A stretch of 33,646 nucleotides of DNA, taken from the NCBI GenBank assembly GCA_015069505.1, contig SVIL01000008.1:1-33646 (forward strand), given 5' to 3'. The translations under genes were made by a program, and so were the position numbers. The notes under the pieces are model-generated. The model did not search any database. It worked only from the letters and a program-made list of their open reading frames with translations, and was not told the origin of the DNA. How positions within the stretch are numbered: the first letter of the stretch is position 1; every line of letters starts with the position of its first letter. This document shows, in pieces, positions 1 to 8,997 of the stretch. This DNA comes from Clostridiales bacterium. Its GTDB lineage: Bacteria; Bacillota; Clostridia; Christensenellales; Borkfalkiaceae.

Positions 1-1126
1 TAATGTAAAGGGTTAGCGTTTCGGTTGCACCCGCTTCGGTCGGGGTTAGGCTTAGAACCCTTGCATCCGATTCTATTACGAGTTTATACTCGCCGTCAGA
101 ATAAATATAGCCGTTTACCACCGCACTTTGCCAAAGGTTTGGGTTGGCGGTAAAGGTTTCGCCCGAAAAAGTTACCTTGTAATCGTCGCCCGACTTATAT
201 TCGCTTAAAAGCAGGTTTGTAGAAGTTGGGGATTTGAAAACTTCAGCGGTTTCTTTTAGTTGATAGTTAAACGGCGTTACCTTGCTTTCGCCTTGACTAT
301 CCGTATAAACGTAATAGCCGTTACTTTCGCCCACACAGTCGTATTGATAGGTGTCGGGGGCGTTGGTTACCACCAGCGTCAAGGTGGAATTTGAGTTTTG
401 GTCGTCGTTTGCGAACGGCACTACGCTCTTTTCAGAGTCAACCAAGAAAGTCTTGTTCGCTTTGTTATAAAAGTTGAACGAGTGGCGTACGCTTCCGCAA
501 ATAATCTGTGCTGAATAGTACCCGTCGAGTGCTATATTTTCGCTTGCGATAGCCTTATAAGTGTTCGGCTTTAATACTACGGTGTTTTGCTTTCCCTGAA
601 CGGGAACGAAAGTTTCAGTATCCGTAGGAAGGCTTGATAATTCGGCGTGAATCGTAAAGTCTTCGTCCGTAGTGAAAGTTCCGTCGGGGTTTACGGTTAT
701 ACTCGTTGGCGGTGTTATTACCGTAAGTCTTCTAACGAACAGTACAGTTACGTCCAGATACGCTACGTAGTGTTGGGATGCGGTTTCTTGATAGGTTACG
801 CTAACTCGTTTTTTACCCGCACTCGTAAAATCATATGACATTTGACAGTTTGAAACGTCTATGATGTTCGGGGCATCGCTGCTACCTATATTTAGCGAAA
901 TCCCCGTAGCATCAAAGGTTTCGTCCATAAGGTATTCTTGCCTTACCCCCTCGCCTTTAACCAAAATGGCATCGGAAATTATTATTCCGCTCGTGTCACC
1001 ACCGACTAATACCCATATAAACATCGACGTAAACGTTATCAATGAAACGATGCCGAAAAGCACATACATACAAAGCGAACGTTTATCCTTCCAAAGGGTC
1101 TTTATTTTTGAGATGAAAGCAGTCAT
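1..1126 (-). CDS. Membrane-anchored protein with bacterial Ig-like region, truncated by the left window edge
   Basis: Reverse-strand ORF starting ATG at 1126 (MTAFISKIKTLWKDKRSLCMYVLFGIVSLITFTSMFIWVLVGGD...), open to position 1, so absent from the ORF track. N-terminal TM segment, then beta-rich repeats such as YDFTSAGKKRVSVTYQ...YVAYLDVTV. Start overlaps the upstream gene's stop (TAATG). Confidence 0.75.
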   Translation of the reverse strand, partial: MTAFISKIKTLWKDKRSLCMYVLFGIVSLITFTSMFIWVLVGGDTSGIIISDAILVKGEGVRQEYLMDETFDATGISLNIGSSDAPNIIDVSNCQMSYDFTSAGKKRVSVTYQETASQHYVAYLDVTVLFVRRLTVITPPTSITVNPDGTFTTDEDFTIHAELSSLPTDTETFVPVQGKQNTVVLKPNTYKAIASENIALDGYYSAQIICGSVRHSFNFYNKANKTFLVDSEKSVVPFANDDQNSNSTLTLVVTNAPDTYQYDCVGESNGYYVYTDSQGESKVTPFNYQLKETAEVFKSPTSTNLLLSEYKSGDDYKVTFSGETFTANPNLWQSAVVNGYIYSDGEYKLVIESDARVLSLTPTEAGATETLTLYI

Positions 1127-1596
1127 TACTTTTCACCCCCTTTCGTTACCGACGGGGTAAACGATGCGACTAAATTGCATACTATTGCGATTAGGTAAAG
1201 CACCCCCGTCGCTATTGATCGTGGCACGCCAAGTGCGTTGGTTTCAACGTCGCCCATATTATGGACGGTGAAGTATATGCCTATCGGGGATAGACAGGGA
1301 TTTAGAAACTGAACGAACGAAAATACTAACAACACGGTTATCAGTACGTATAGGTAGGACACCCAAAAAGGTTTTTCGCCCATAAAAATCGTGTTGACCG
1401 TTATAAAGCCCATTAGCCATATGGACAAGAAGGTCATAAAGAATACCATACGGTTAAAATTGTAACCGAAAATGTTATAGGTTATTATGAATAACACTAA
1501 CGCCGCCACGCTTACTATTAGCGAAAGCAAGGTGAAGTAAAAACCTACGTTTAATCTTTTTAGATTATACAGTTTCATCTTTTTTACCCCCTTCAA
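1126..1596 (-). CDS. Hypothetical multi-pass membrane protein
   Basis: 156 aa, several hydrophobic segments; overlaps both neighbours in a translationally coupled operon. Confidence 0.7.
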   Translation of the reverse strand: MKGVKKMKLYNLKRLNVGFYFTLLSLIVSVAALVLFIITYNIFGYNFNRMVFFMTFLSIWLMGFITVNTIFMGEKPFWVSYLYVLITVLLVFSFVQFLNPCLSPIGIYFTVHNMGDVETNALGVPRSIATGVLYLIAIVCNLVASFTPSVTKGGEK

Positions 1597-4500
1597 TTAC
1601 ACTTCCGTCAACAGCGTCCGTTATCACCTCTTTATCTTTTACATCGGCTTTTGCCCCGTCTTTTGCGGGGGCTGACTTTAATTTTTTAACGTCAAAGAAC
1701 ACGAGCGTTCCGACTATACCAAGTGCGACTACACCAAAGCCTATACCTGAATAAATAAGTGCGTTTTGCCACCACGACTTGACGTTAGTGGATATAACGG
1801 AGTCTGCCGTTAAGCCGTTAAGTGCTATACTATTTGCTATCGAGTACATATAGTAGTGCATATTTTCGTACAGGGCGTTAAGCATATTCGGGTCAGACTG
1901 AACTTTGTTCTTATCGTTATAATCTTTCCAGTAACTCGACAATAAGTTTTCCGCATTAGAGGTCGCCATAAAGGTAACGTTGTTTATAACGCTATCTTGT
2001 GGATTAAAGAATTCGCCGCCGACAACCATATCGGTAGATATTAAACCCTTAAAGCCCCACTCTATACGCAAAATGTTTTTCATAAGTCCGGTATGTGCGT
2101 TTACACCGCATACCCCTACCCTTGAGAACGAACTCATAAGCCCTAACGCATTTACTACGTTACCTGCGTCGTTGATAAAGTTTATGTCTTCGGCAAGACC
2201 TTGATATGCACGAAGTTCAAGTTCCCTTGCCGACTGTTCTTCTAAGAATTGACAAAGCCCTTCACGATAAGATTCCTGAGTGTTAAACGCAAAGTGTTTT
2301 GCGGCGAGGATTGAACCCTTTCTTACACCGCCCTTAACGAACGCCGTACCCAAAACGTTTGTAAGCATAGGGTCTTCACTGTAATACTCGTGGTTACGAG
2401 AGTTGAACGGGCAACGATGCAAGTTCATACCCGGTGCCCACATTATCGGGTTTCTGCTCCACAAATTATCTTCGCCGTAAATTTCGCCTTGTTCTTCGAC
2501 GAGTTCGGCGTTAAACGTAGCCGCAACCATCGGTTCACACGGCATATCGCAACTTAGATAATTACGGTTTGAATCCGAGGACTCTACCGCAAGGTATCCA
2601 CCCGTCGGGGCAAGTTGACCGTATGCACGTGTAACGTTTCCGTTCGGCCCGTCGATTTGCCAAACCTCGGGGGCGTTGACCGAAACGAAGGGGTTACAAC
2701 TTGAACCGCCGTGCGGTGAAAACTTCCACGCTTCTTCAAACGTGATTTGCTCTAAAAGATAATCCCACTCGGGGTCGTCGTACGCTTTTAACTTGTATTC
2801 CGCAACCGATTTATTCGGCATAGGATTGCCGTTATCGTCTAAGTCTTCTTCGTGGTCGATTCCGAACTCTACGTCGGTTGAACCACTCGTAGTAAATTCA
2901 TATACGTTACTGTCAAGGAATTTCTTCATTGCGGGGGTTTCTTCAAGACCGCTATAAGATTTTGGGAAAGTGCCTTCCCAGTCAGACCTTGATAAATAAG
3001 TTATCGTATTGCTCTTAAAATAGTTATAATCGGTATCCGCCATTTGGTTTTTAACGATTACTTCAGATTCCGAACGTGAAAAATACGAACTGTCAACGCC
3101 GTTAGAGTCAAAACTAAAACCGTCGTCCGTATCGGGCGTCCATTTATAAACGCCTTTATCGTTTAGACTATCGGGGGTTTCTAAAACAAGGTTATCGTAT
3201 CCCTTTTCACTAAGCACGTTGTTCAAGGCTTCGTGACAGCCGTTACCTATCGCAAAATAGTAGTCACCTTGTTCAAAGATATATCCGCCCGTAACCGAAT
3301 CGTGCGAAACGGTCTTATCGTAAGTTGCGATATACTTCATATCAAAAGTTAGCGTAAGCGTTTGGGAATTGTATTTACCCGCACTCTCGTCCGCTTCGGA
3401 TATGGGATATAAAACGTCAGTTTTATCAAACGTTACAAGTTGAATTGCCGACTTTTCAACTTTGGAAAGTTTATCATAGTCGGTATATGGCAACTGCACG
3501 TAAAGTTGGACTACGTCCTTTGCAGGGTAATCGCCCGTGTTGGTAACTTTTACGTCAACGGATATGGTCTTACTTGATGCGTCGTAAATAAACGAATCAT
3601 CTACGATCTCTTGAGTAAACGTGGTATATGATAAGCCGTAGCCAAAGGTATAACTTACTTCGTCTGAATAATTCCAAGAACTTGCACCGCTAACCGCACC
3701 CACGCTACTACTTGCGTTACTTTCGGTTGAGCGAGTTACGGTATCGGCGTATCTGGTTTCGTAATAATAGTAGCCCGTATAAATGCCTTCCGCAAGGACT
3801 ACGTAATGAGAGTCGTCAGAATCAGTCCTTGATGAGTTTGACCAAGTGAAAACTTTCGACGAGTCGTTTGGTGCGGATACGCCAAAGTTTTGGGCTGCGG
3901 GTGAAATTGAAGCGTCAACCGCATAGGCGTTTGAGAGGTGACCTGAGGGCGAGGACTTGCCACGGAGAACCTTTGCCACCCCGTTAAGCCCGTACGCACC
4001 GGGTAAGCCTATCCACATTATTGAATCGACCTTGGGGTTGTTTTTAACTTCTTCAATTTCCATAGTTATCGCACTATTTATAAGCACGATTACGTTGTCG
4101 CTTATTTCATTTGCGACATCAATGAGATTCCTTTCTTCGGTGGATAGACCTATGGCAGACTTTTGACCTTGGCTTTCGTCGGCAGGAGTAGTTGGGTCGT
4201 CCTTCTTAACGCCCGTACTCCCAGGGAAATAGTCACGTCCTTCACCGCTACATCTACCTATAACGACTAAAACCGCATCGCTATATTCACTCACGTTTCC
4301 ACAATCGGATAAGGATACGAAAGGTTCGTTAACGGCGTACGGTCCGCCTTGGTTACCACTGCCCTCACTACCAGACAATAGTGCGGGGAAGTCTTTGTTA
4401 CTGTAAAAGGATTTTAACTGAGGGTTAATCTCTATTTTTTGGTTTCTAAGTGCGGTTTCCATAGTGACGGGTAAACTAAAAGTACCGTCAGAAGTGGTTA

Positions 4501-4933
4501 CCGACTGAGTTACTATTTTACTACCCGTAATACCACCGTAAAAAGTTAGTGACGTATCCCTAAGCGTTACGCCGTCTTCTTTATAGGTGTAGGCACGACT
4601 GCCAAGCATTGTTATTTTAAGAGTGGAATCGTCGCTAATGGTTGAGAGTGGAAGACTGGAATTTTCGTTTTTTAATAAAACGCAACCTTCTTCACCTATC
4701 TGTTCAGCGATGTCCTGTCTTTCAGATAACATTTGGGTAAGATTATCGTATTCGGACGTAAACGAATATGCGTCAACGCTCGTTGCCGATGCCGAATTGC
4801 CGCCCAAAAACCCGTCCACAAGATTTTTATAGTCGCCCGACCCCGCAATAGTTTCCGCACCGATTAAGAACGCACAAAAAAACGCACAGACCGATGCCAA
4901 ACCACGAAGCAATCTTTTTTTGAAAAGCCCCAT
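1565..4933 (-). CDS. Glycoside hydrolase family 3 beta-glucosidase-like protein, permuted domain order, membrane anchored
   Basis: GH3 C-type domain first (EEGCVLLKNENSSLPL, GRCSGEGRDYFPG), then Fn3-like (VTNTGDYPAKDVVQLYVQLPY), then the GH3 TIM-barrel-type domain (WAPGMNLHRCPFNSRNHEYYSEDP, GFKGLISTDMV). Hydrophobic N-terminus and C-terminal TM. RBS AAGGAGG upstream. Confidence 0.9.
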   Translation of the reverse strand: MGLFKKRLLRGLASVCAFFCAFLIGAETIAGSGDYKNLVDGFLGGNSASATSVDAYSFTSEYDNLTQMLSERQDIAEQIGEEGCVLLKNENSSLPLSTISDDSTLKITMLGSRAYTYKEDGVTLRDTSLTFYGGITGSKIVTQSVTTSDGTFSLPVTMETALRNQKIEINPQLKSFYSNKDFPALLSGSEGSGNQGGPYAVNEPFVSLSDCGNVSEYSDAVLVVIGRCSGEGRDYFPGSTGVKKDDPTTPADESQGQKSAIGLSTEERNLIDVANEISDNVIVLINSAITMEIEEVKNNPKVDSIMWIGLPGAYGLNGVAKVLRGKSSPSGHLSNAYAVDASISPAAQNFGVSAPNDSSKVFTWSNSSRTDSDDSHYVVLAEGIYTGYYYYETRYADTVTRSTESNASSSVGAVSGASSWNYSDEVSYTFGYGLSYTTFTQEIVDDSFIYDASSKTISVDVKVTNTGDYPAKDVVQLYVQLPYTDYDKLSKVEKSAIQLVTFDKTDVLYPISEADESAGKYNSQTLTLTFDMKYIATYDKTVSHDSVTGGYIFEQGDYYFAIGNGCHEALNNVLSEKGYDNLVLETPDSLNDKGVYKWTPDTDDGFSFDSNGVDSSYFSRSESEVIVKNQMADTDYNYFKSNTITYLSRSDWEGTFPKSYSGLEETPAMKKFLDSNVYEFTTSGSTDVEFGIDHEEDLDDNGNPMPNKSVAEYKLKAYDDPEWDYLLEQITFEEAWKFSPHGGSSCNPFVSVNAPEVWQIDGPNGNVTRAYGQLAPTGGYLAVESSDSNRNYLSCDMPCEPMVAATFNAELVEEQGEIYGEDNLWSRNPIMWAPGMNLHRCPFNSRNHEYYSEDPMLTNVLGTAFVKGGVRKGSILAAKHFAFNTQESYREGLCQFLEEQSARELELRAYQGLAEDINFINDAGNVVNALGLMSSFSRVGVCGVNAHTGLMKNILRIEWGFKGLISTDMVVGGEFFNPQDSVINNVTFMATSNAENLLSSYWKDYNDKNKVQSDPNMLNALYENMHYYMYSIANSIALNGLTADSVISTNVKSWWQNALIYSGIGFGVVALGIVGTLVFFDVKKLKSAPAKDGAKADVKDKEVITDAVDGSVIEGGKKDETV

Positions 4934-5182
4934 AAAATCCTCCTTGAAAGTGTTTATTGCAATGCATTATAAAAAATTTTTCTCGATTTTAATATATAAT
5001 GTATGTCGATGCAATAGATTCTTCCTAAATTAAGGATTTTTTGCCCTACCTTAAAGTCTATTTTTATTTAATGGCAAAATTAGTTTAATCTATGCTAAAA
5101 AGTGCTTAGTTTAAGCGATATTCTCTTGCTTGTTTGGCTAAAATGATATAAAATAATGATAGCGTCAGTTTTTGGGTGGAAT

Positions 5183-6370
5183 ATGAAAAGAATTTTATGT
5201 TTAATTTTATCGGTCGTGTGCGTGTTTGGAACGCTTTTTCTTTCCGCCTGTGGGGATACGGAAAACACGGATTTTGCCACGCACGTGGAAAACGCCGACT
5301 CTACCGTAAAAAAAGGCGTGGGTGTTTCGAGATACAATAACCAAAACGGAAAACAAAACTTAGATAACCTAAATTTAGGGTGGTATTATAACTGGGGATT
5401 ATCAGACCCGTTTAACGGTAGTGGTGAGGTAGGTGAATACGTGCCTATGATTTGGGGCAGAAGCAGCGTTACCCCGCAAAACTTGCAAATTATTAAAGAC
5501 GGGTACGAGAGCGGAAAGTTTAAGTATCTTTTGACTTTTAACGAGCCAGACCACCCCGATCAATCAAATATGTCGGTGGAAGAAGCACTTTCCTACTGGC
5601 CACAACTTGAAGCGATAGGGATTCCCCTATCCTCGCCATGCCCCTGCGATTATTCGACAGGGTGGCTTGACGAGTTTATGAAGGAAGCAAAGAAAAAGAA
5701 TTATCGCGTGGATTTTATCGCCGTGCATTGCTATCAAGATTTTTCTGTAGAAGGTATTGAAAACAAGATGAAAAGCGACGTGCTTAACGTGATCTACGAA
5801 AAGTATCAACTGCCTATTTGGGTAACCGAGTTTGGGGCGGTGGATATAAAGTTTTGGGAAACGAAAAATTATACGGCGGCTTGTAATCAAGCGGCAGCGG
5901 AAAGGTACGTTAAAAAATCTTGCGAGATGCTTGAAAAGTTGGGTTTCGTTGAACGGTACGCTTGGTTTTTGGATAATTATAGCGAAAGGCTTGACCCTAT
6001 CCCCAACCCACAAGAGGGTGGGCATATCCCGTACGAGGGTAGGTTTTCCGCATTATATAATAACGACGATACGATTTCCAAAACGGGCTCGATTTTTAAG
6101 AGTATCAACTCAATTAAGCCGCTATTTATTTCCACCGAAAACTTACCTAACGGAAGGAAAAACGAGAGTTACGTTTGCTACGTGAACGGCTTAGGTGGAC
6201 AAGGCAATTACACGTTTAGTGGGTCGGGGCTACCAAAAGGGCTTACTATAAACAAGGCAGGTAAAATTAGCGGAAAACCGTCAGTTACCGGGGAATTTAC
6301 CGCAAAGATTACCATAACGGATGAAAAGGGACAATCGACGTATAAAAATTTTGTATTTACCATTTCATAA
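5183..6370 (+). CDS. GH128-like secreted endo-beta-1,3-glucanase lipoprotein with C-terminal putative Ig (He_PIG-like) domain
   Basis: Lipobox signal MKRILCLILSVVCVFGTLFLSAC; GVSRYNN...LTFNEPDHPDQS...IAVHCYQD...WVTEFGAVD typical of Asl1/GH128 cores; C-terminal LPKGLTINKAGKISGKPSVTGEFTAKITITDEKG. Start moved from 5156 to 5183 (GGGTGGA upstream, signal peptide begins here). Confidence 0.8.
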   Translation: MKRILCLILSVVCVFGTLFLSACGDTENTDFATHVENADSTVKKGVGVSRYNNQNGKQNLDNLNLGWYYNWGLSDPFNGSGEVGEYVPMIWGRSSVTPQNLQIIKDGYESGKFKYLLTFNEPDHPDQSNMSVEEALSYWPQLEAIGIPLSSPCPCDYSTGWLDEFMKEAKKKNYRVDFIAVHCYQDFSVEGIENKMKSDVLNVIYEKYQLPIWVTEFGAVDIKFWETKNYTAACNQAAAERYVKKSCEMLEKLGFVERYAWFLDNYSERLDPIPNPQEGGHIPYEGRFSALYNNDDTISKTGSIFKSINSIKPLFISTENLPNGRKNESYVCYVNGLGGQGNYTFSGSGLPKGLTINKAGKISGKPSVTGEFTAKITITDEKGQSTYKNFVFTIS

Positions 6371-6380
6371 ATTAACATTA

Positions 6381-6424
6381 AAAGGGCGTATGCAAATGAT
6401 TTTGCATACGCCCTTTATTTTTTT
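6381..6424 (+). terminator. Intrinsic terminator between convergent genes
   Basis: Perfect 16-bp stem AAAGGGCGTATGCAAA-TGAT-TTTGCATACGCCCTTT followed by ATTTTTTTG. Confidence 0.9.
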
Positions 6425-6429
6425 GTCGG

Positions 6430-8877
6430 TTATTTTATTAGCCGTTTAGTTTTGTTACGCCACTCTATTTTTATAAGTGCCATATCGTCGTAAGAACAGT
6501 CGTCACCACTAATGTTCTTATACATTTTTACCACCGAAGATAAAATTTGTTTTGTGGTTTTATTTTTAAGAACGTTTGGATTTACGCCCGTAATATAATC
6601 GGCAACCCCGTCCGTCATAAGATATACCACGTCGCCGTATTCCAGTTTTATATGCGATACGGAAAAGTATGCGTTGGCGTTTTCATCCCCGTTTGCTATG
6701 CCGTAACCGTATGGATTGTGGGGGTTATTTATATACTCTTTTACAAGCCTTGCCCTATCACGCTCTAACCTTGCGACCTTGAAAGCATAGTCCGTTTGCT
6801 TTGTGGAAAAAACTATACTTTTGCCGTTGCGAATAAGCACTCCCACGCAATCGCCAAGCCCTGCGTAATACAACGTGTCGTTACGCACGACCCCCGCAAG
6901 AACGCACGTGCCCGGGGCTTCAAGCGGTTTTTGTGGCAAAATTTTATAGTAATTTTCATTGAGTTTTAATATACTTTCGTTAGCCTTTGAAAATGCAGTA
7001 GAGAATTTTTTATTCATCTCGGCGTTAGCTTCGTGACCTATCAAGTCCTTTGAAAGTTCGGTTGAAAAAACTTCACAAAAAGTTTTAGCAACCAAGGTAG
7101 ATATGCTCTCGTCAGACTCGGTTTCGTATTCTTTGGGGTCTTGACGGGTAACGCCGTCCGCAACCACGAACACGTTTTTAACGCTATCGCAGTAGTAGGC
7201 GTCTTCCATAGGATGACCCTTGCCGTTATTTTTTAAACAGTCCCCCTCGCTTTCCAAACCGTTGACGACGTTCGGGCATAGAGAATATACCCTTTCTCTA
7301 ACCTGATTTACGTGGTTTGCGATAAAGGGGTCTTTCACCCTGGCAATGACGTTGTTGTCATCGTCAAACCGTTTGGTAAATTGTTGCATCGTGTTTGAGG
7401 TGATTTTTTGCGAAAGTACGCTATCACGCGATACACGCTTGATTAAAGACGAAATTCTGTAATCCCCGTCAAGGTCAATGGTTACTACTGGTTTATTGTA
7501 CTTCTCAATTAGTTTAAGTTCTAACAAGACGGGTTCGCTGACTAAATAGTTTGCACTTAGATAACAGATAACGCACGAACTTTTGCGGATTTTGTTTTCC
7601 ACGGCGATATACCATTTTTGTTTTTCACTATCGCTTTTTGAATTATAGACGGTCATATCGTTATCGTAAACGCAATATATCCCCGCCCGTTTAAATTCAA
7701 GCAAGTCGCAGTAAACGGACTTATAGTCCTTTGAACTGTAACTTACGAAAGCGTACGGGGCGTTGGATTTTTTATCGTAAACGACGGGTTGGACTTCTTT
7801 GGGGTCCAAAGACCTAACGATTTTACTTTTAGCAACTTCATACGCAAAGCCTTGCGTTTTTTGCCACGCGTCCGAGTCGATAGGACAACTTTTTACTACG
7901 TAATTAAACCTATCGTATCTCTCTATCAAAACCCTGCGGTTTTTGTTCTTTTCAGACACTAAAGATTTTGCCTTGTCGATTAGAACTTGCACCTCGTCAA
8001 CGACCTCTTGGCTTACCATATTGTTTTCGTAGAGTTGGTTGAAAAACAGGACTTGGGCTTTTAAGAAATAGTACTTGGGGTAATCGGGGTTAAATGCTAT
8101 AACACGGTCAATATCTGCATGCATTTTATCGAACAGCCCGTCGTCAAAAAACGAGTTGTCGTACTTATACCTACCTGCCCCGTAGTTGGTTTTGTTTAGT
8201 GACGAGTCGATGAGTTTTTGTGGGGATTCTTCAAGTGGTTTTTCGGCATCCACGTTAGTTTCTTTATAAATTATACCTTCCAAAAAGCAGTATTCCGCAA
8301 TGGCTACGCCACCGCACACGCCCGATACGTATAGAGCGGGGTTTTCGTGCTTTGGAAAGTCCGCACCGTACCTTTCTTTAAGTTTTTGTACTGCGATTTT
8401 TGAAAAGTAGTACTGACGGGCATAGTCCTTATTCGTTTCGCAAAACCGACCGAAAAGTTCGTATAAAAGCGTAAAGTCTTCAAAGAGTTTATAGTACTTT
8501 TCAAGGTGGTCTTTAAGGGCTACGACCTCATTGTTTCTCGCATAGAAAATAGATATATAATAAAACGCACAAAAACCTATTTCCTTTTTATAGCTGAATA
8601 GGTTGTTGTTTTCCACGTAGTTATCCAAAATATTTTGAACAATGTCCAAAGCGTCCTCGCCAAAGGCTTCTTCAAGCTTGGTGAGTAATAGTATAAAGGC
8701 GTAACTATCCAAACTATGTTTTTGGGATATTTCCTTAAAAAAGCCGAGCATATCCGAATATTGCTTAGACAATTTAAGGCTGTTAAAATCGTCTGCGTTG
8801 ACCTTGCTTTTAATGTCGTCAGACAACTTTTTTATACTGTTTAACAACCGTTCATAACTTCTTTCGTTCTTTGCCAT
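6430..8877 (-). CDS. TPR-like / TIR domain / PP2C-type Ser/Thr phosphatase fusion protein
   Basis: TIR core APYAFVSYSSKDYKSVYCDLLEFKRAGIYCVYDND...SSCVICYLSANYLVSEPVLLELKLIEKYNKPVVTIDLDGD. PP2C motifs GHPMEDAYY, VFVVADGVT, YYAGLGDCVGVLI, YGDVVYLMTDGVADYI, SYDDMALIKIEW. N-terminal helical repeats, e.g. IDRVIAFNPDYPKYYFLKAQVLF. Confidence 0.85.
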   Translation of the reverse strand: MAKNERSYERLLNSIKKLSDDIKSKVNADDFNSLKLSKQYSDMLGFFKEISQKHSLDSYAFILLLTKLEEAFGEDALDIVQNILDNYVENNNLFSYKKEIGFCAFYYISIFYARNNEVVALKDHLEKYYKLFEDFTLLYELFGRFCETNKDYARQYYFSKIAVQKLKERYGADFPKHENPALYVSGVCGGVAIAEYCFLEGIIYKETNVDAEKPLEESPQKLIDSSLNKTNYGAGRYKYDNSFFDDGLFDKMHADIDRVIAFNPDYPKYYFLKAQVLFFNQLYENNMVSQEVVDEVQVLIDKAKSLVSEKNKNRRVLIERYDRFNYVVKSCPIDSDAWQKTQGFAYEVAKSKIVRSLDPKEVQPVVYDKKSNAPYAFVSYSSKDYKSVYCDLLEFKRAGIYCVYDNDMTVYNSKSDSEKQKWYIAVENKIRKSSCVICYLSANYLVSEPVLLELKLIEKYNKPVVTIDLDGDYRISSLIKRVSRDSVLSQKITSNTMQQFTKRFDDDNNVIARVKDPFIANHVNQVRERVYSLCPNVVNGLESEGDCLKNNGKGHPMEDAYYCDSVKNVFVVADGVTRQDPKEYETESDESISTLVAKTFCEVFSTELSKDLIGHEANAEMNKKFSTAFSKANESILKLNENYYKILPQKPLEAPGTCVLAGVVRNDTLYYAGLGDCVGVLIRNGKSIVFSTKQTDYAFKVARLERDRARLVKEYINNPHNPYGYGIANGDENANAYFSVSHIKLEYGDVVYLMTDGVADYITGVNPNVLKNKTTKQILSSVVKMYKNISGDDCSYDDMALIKIEWRNKTKRLIK

Positions 8878-8910
8878 ACTAGTTCCTTCGTAAAAAATTA
8901 ATCGTTTTTT

Positions 8911-8939
8911 ATTTTATCACGATTTTAACAAAAATTCAA
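8911..8939 (-). promoter_or_regulatory. Sigma-A type promoter of the TIR-PP2C gene
   Basis: Minus strand TTGAAT-17 nt-TAAAAT upstream of RBS GAAGGAAC and the ATG at 8877. Confidence 0.6.
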
Positions 8940-8950
8940 GACGTTTACTA

Positions 8951-8980
8951 AAAAAACCCCGTGGCAGTCCACGAGGTTTT
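8951..8980 (-). terminator. Intrinsic terminator downstream of mgtC
   Basis: Minus strand CCTCGTGG-ACTG-CCACGGGG followed by TTTTTT. Confidence 0.85.
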
Positions 8981-8997
8981 ATAGTTTTAGTTTTATT

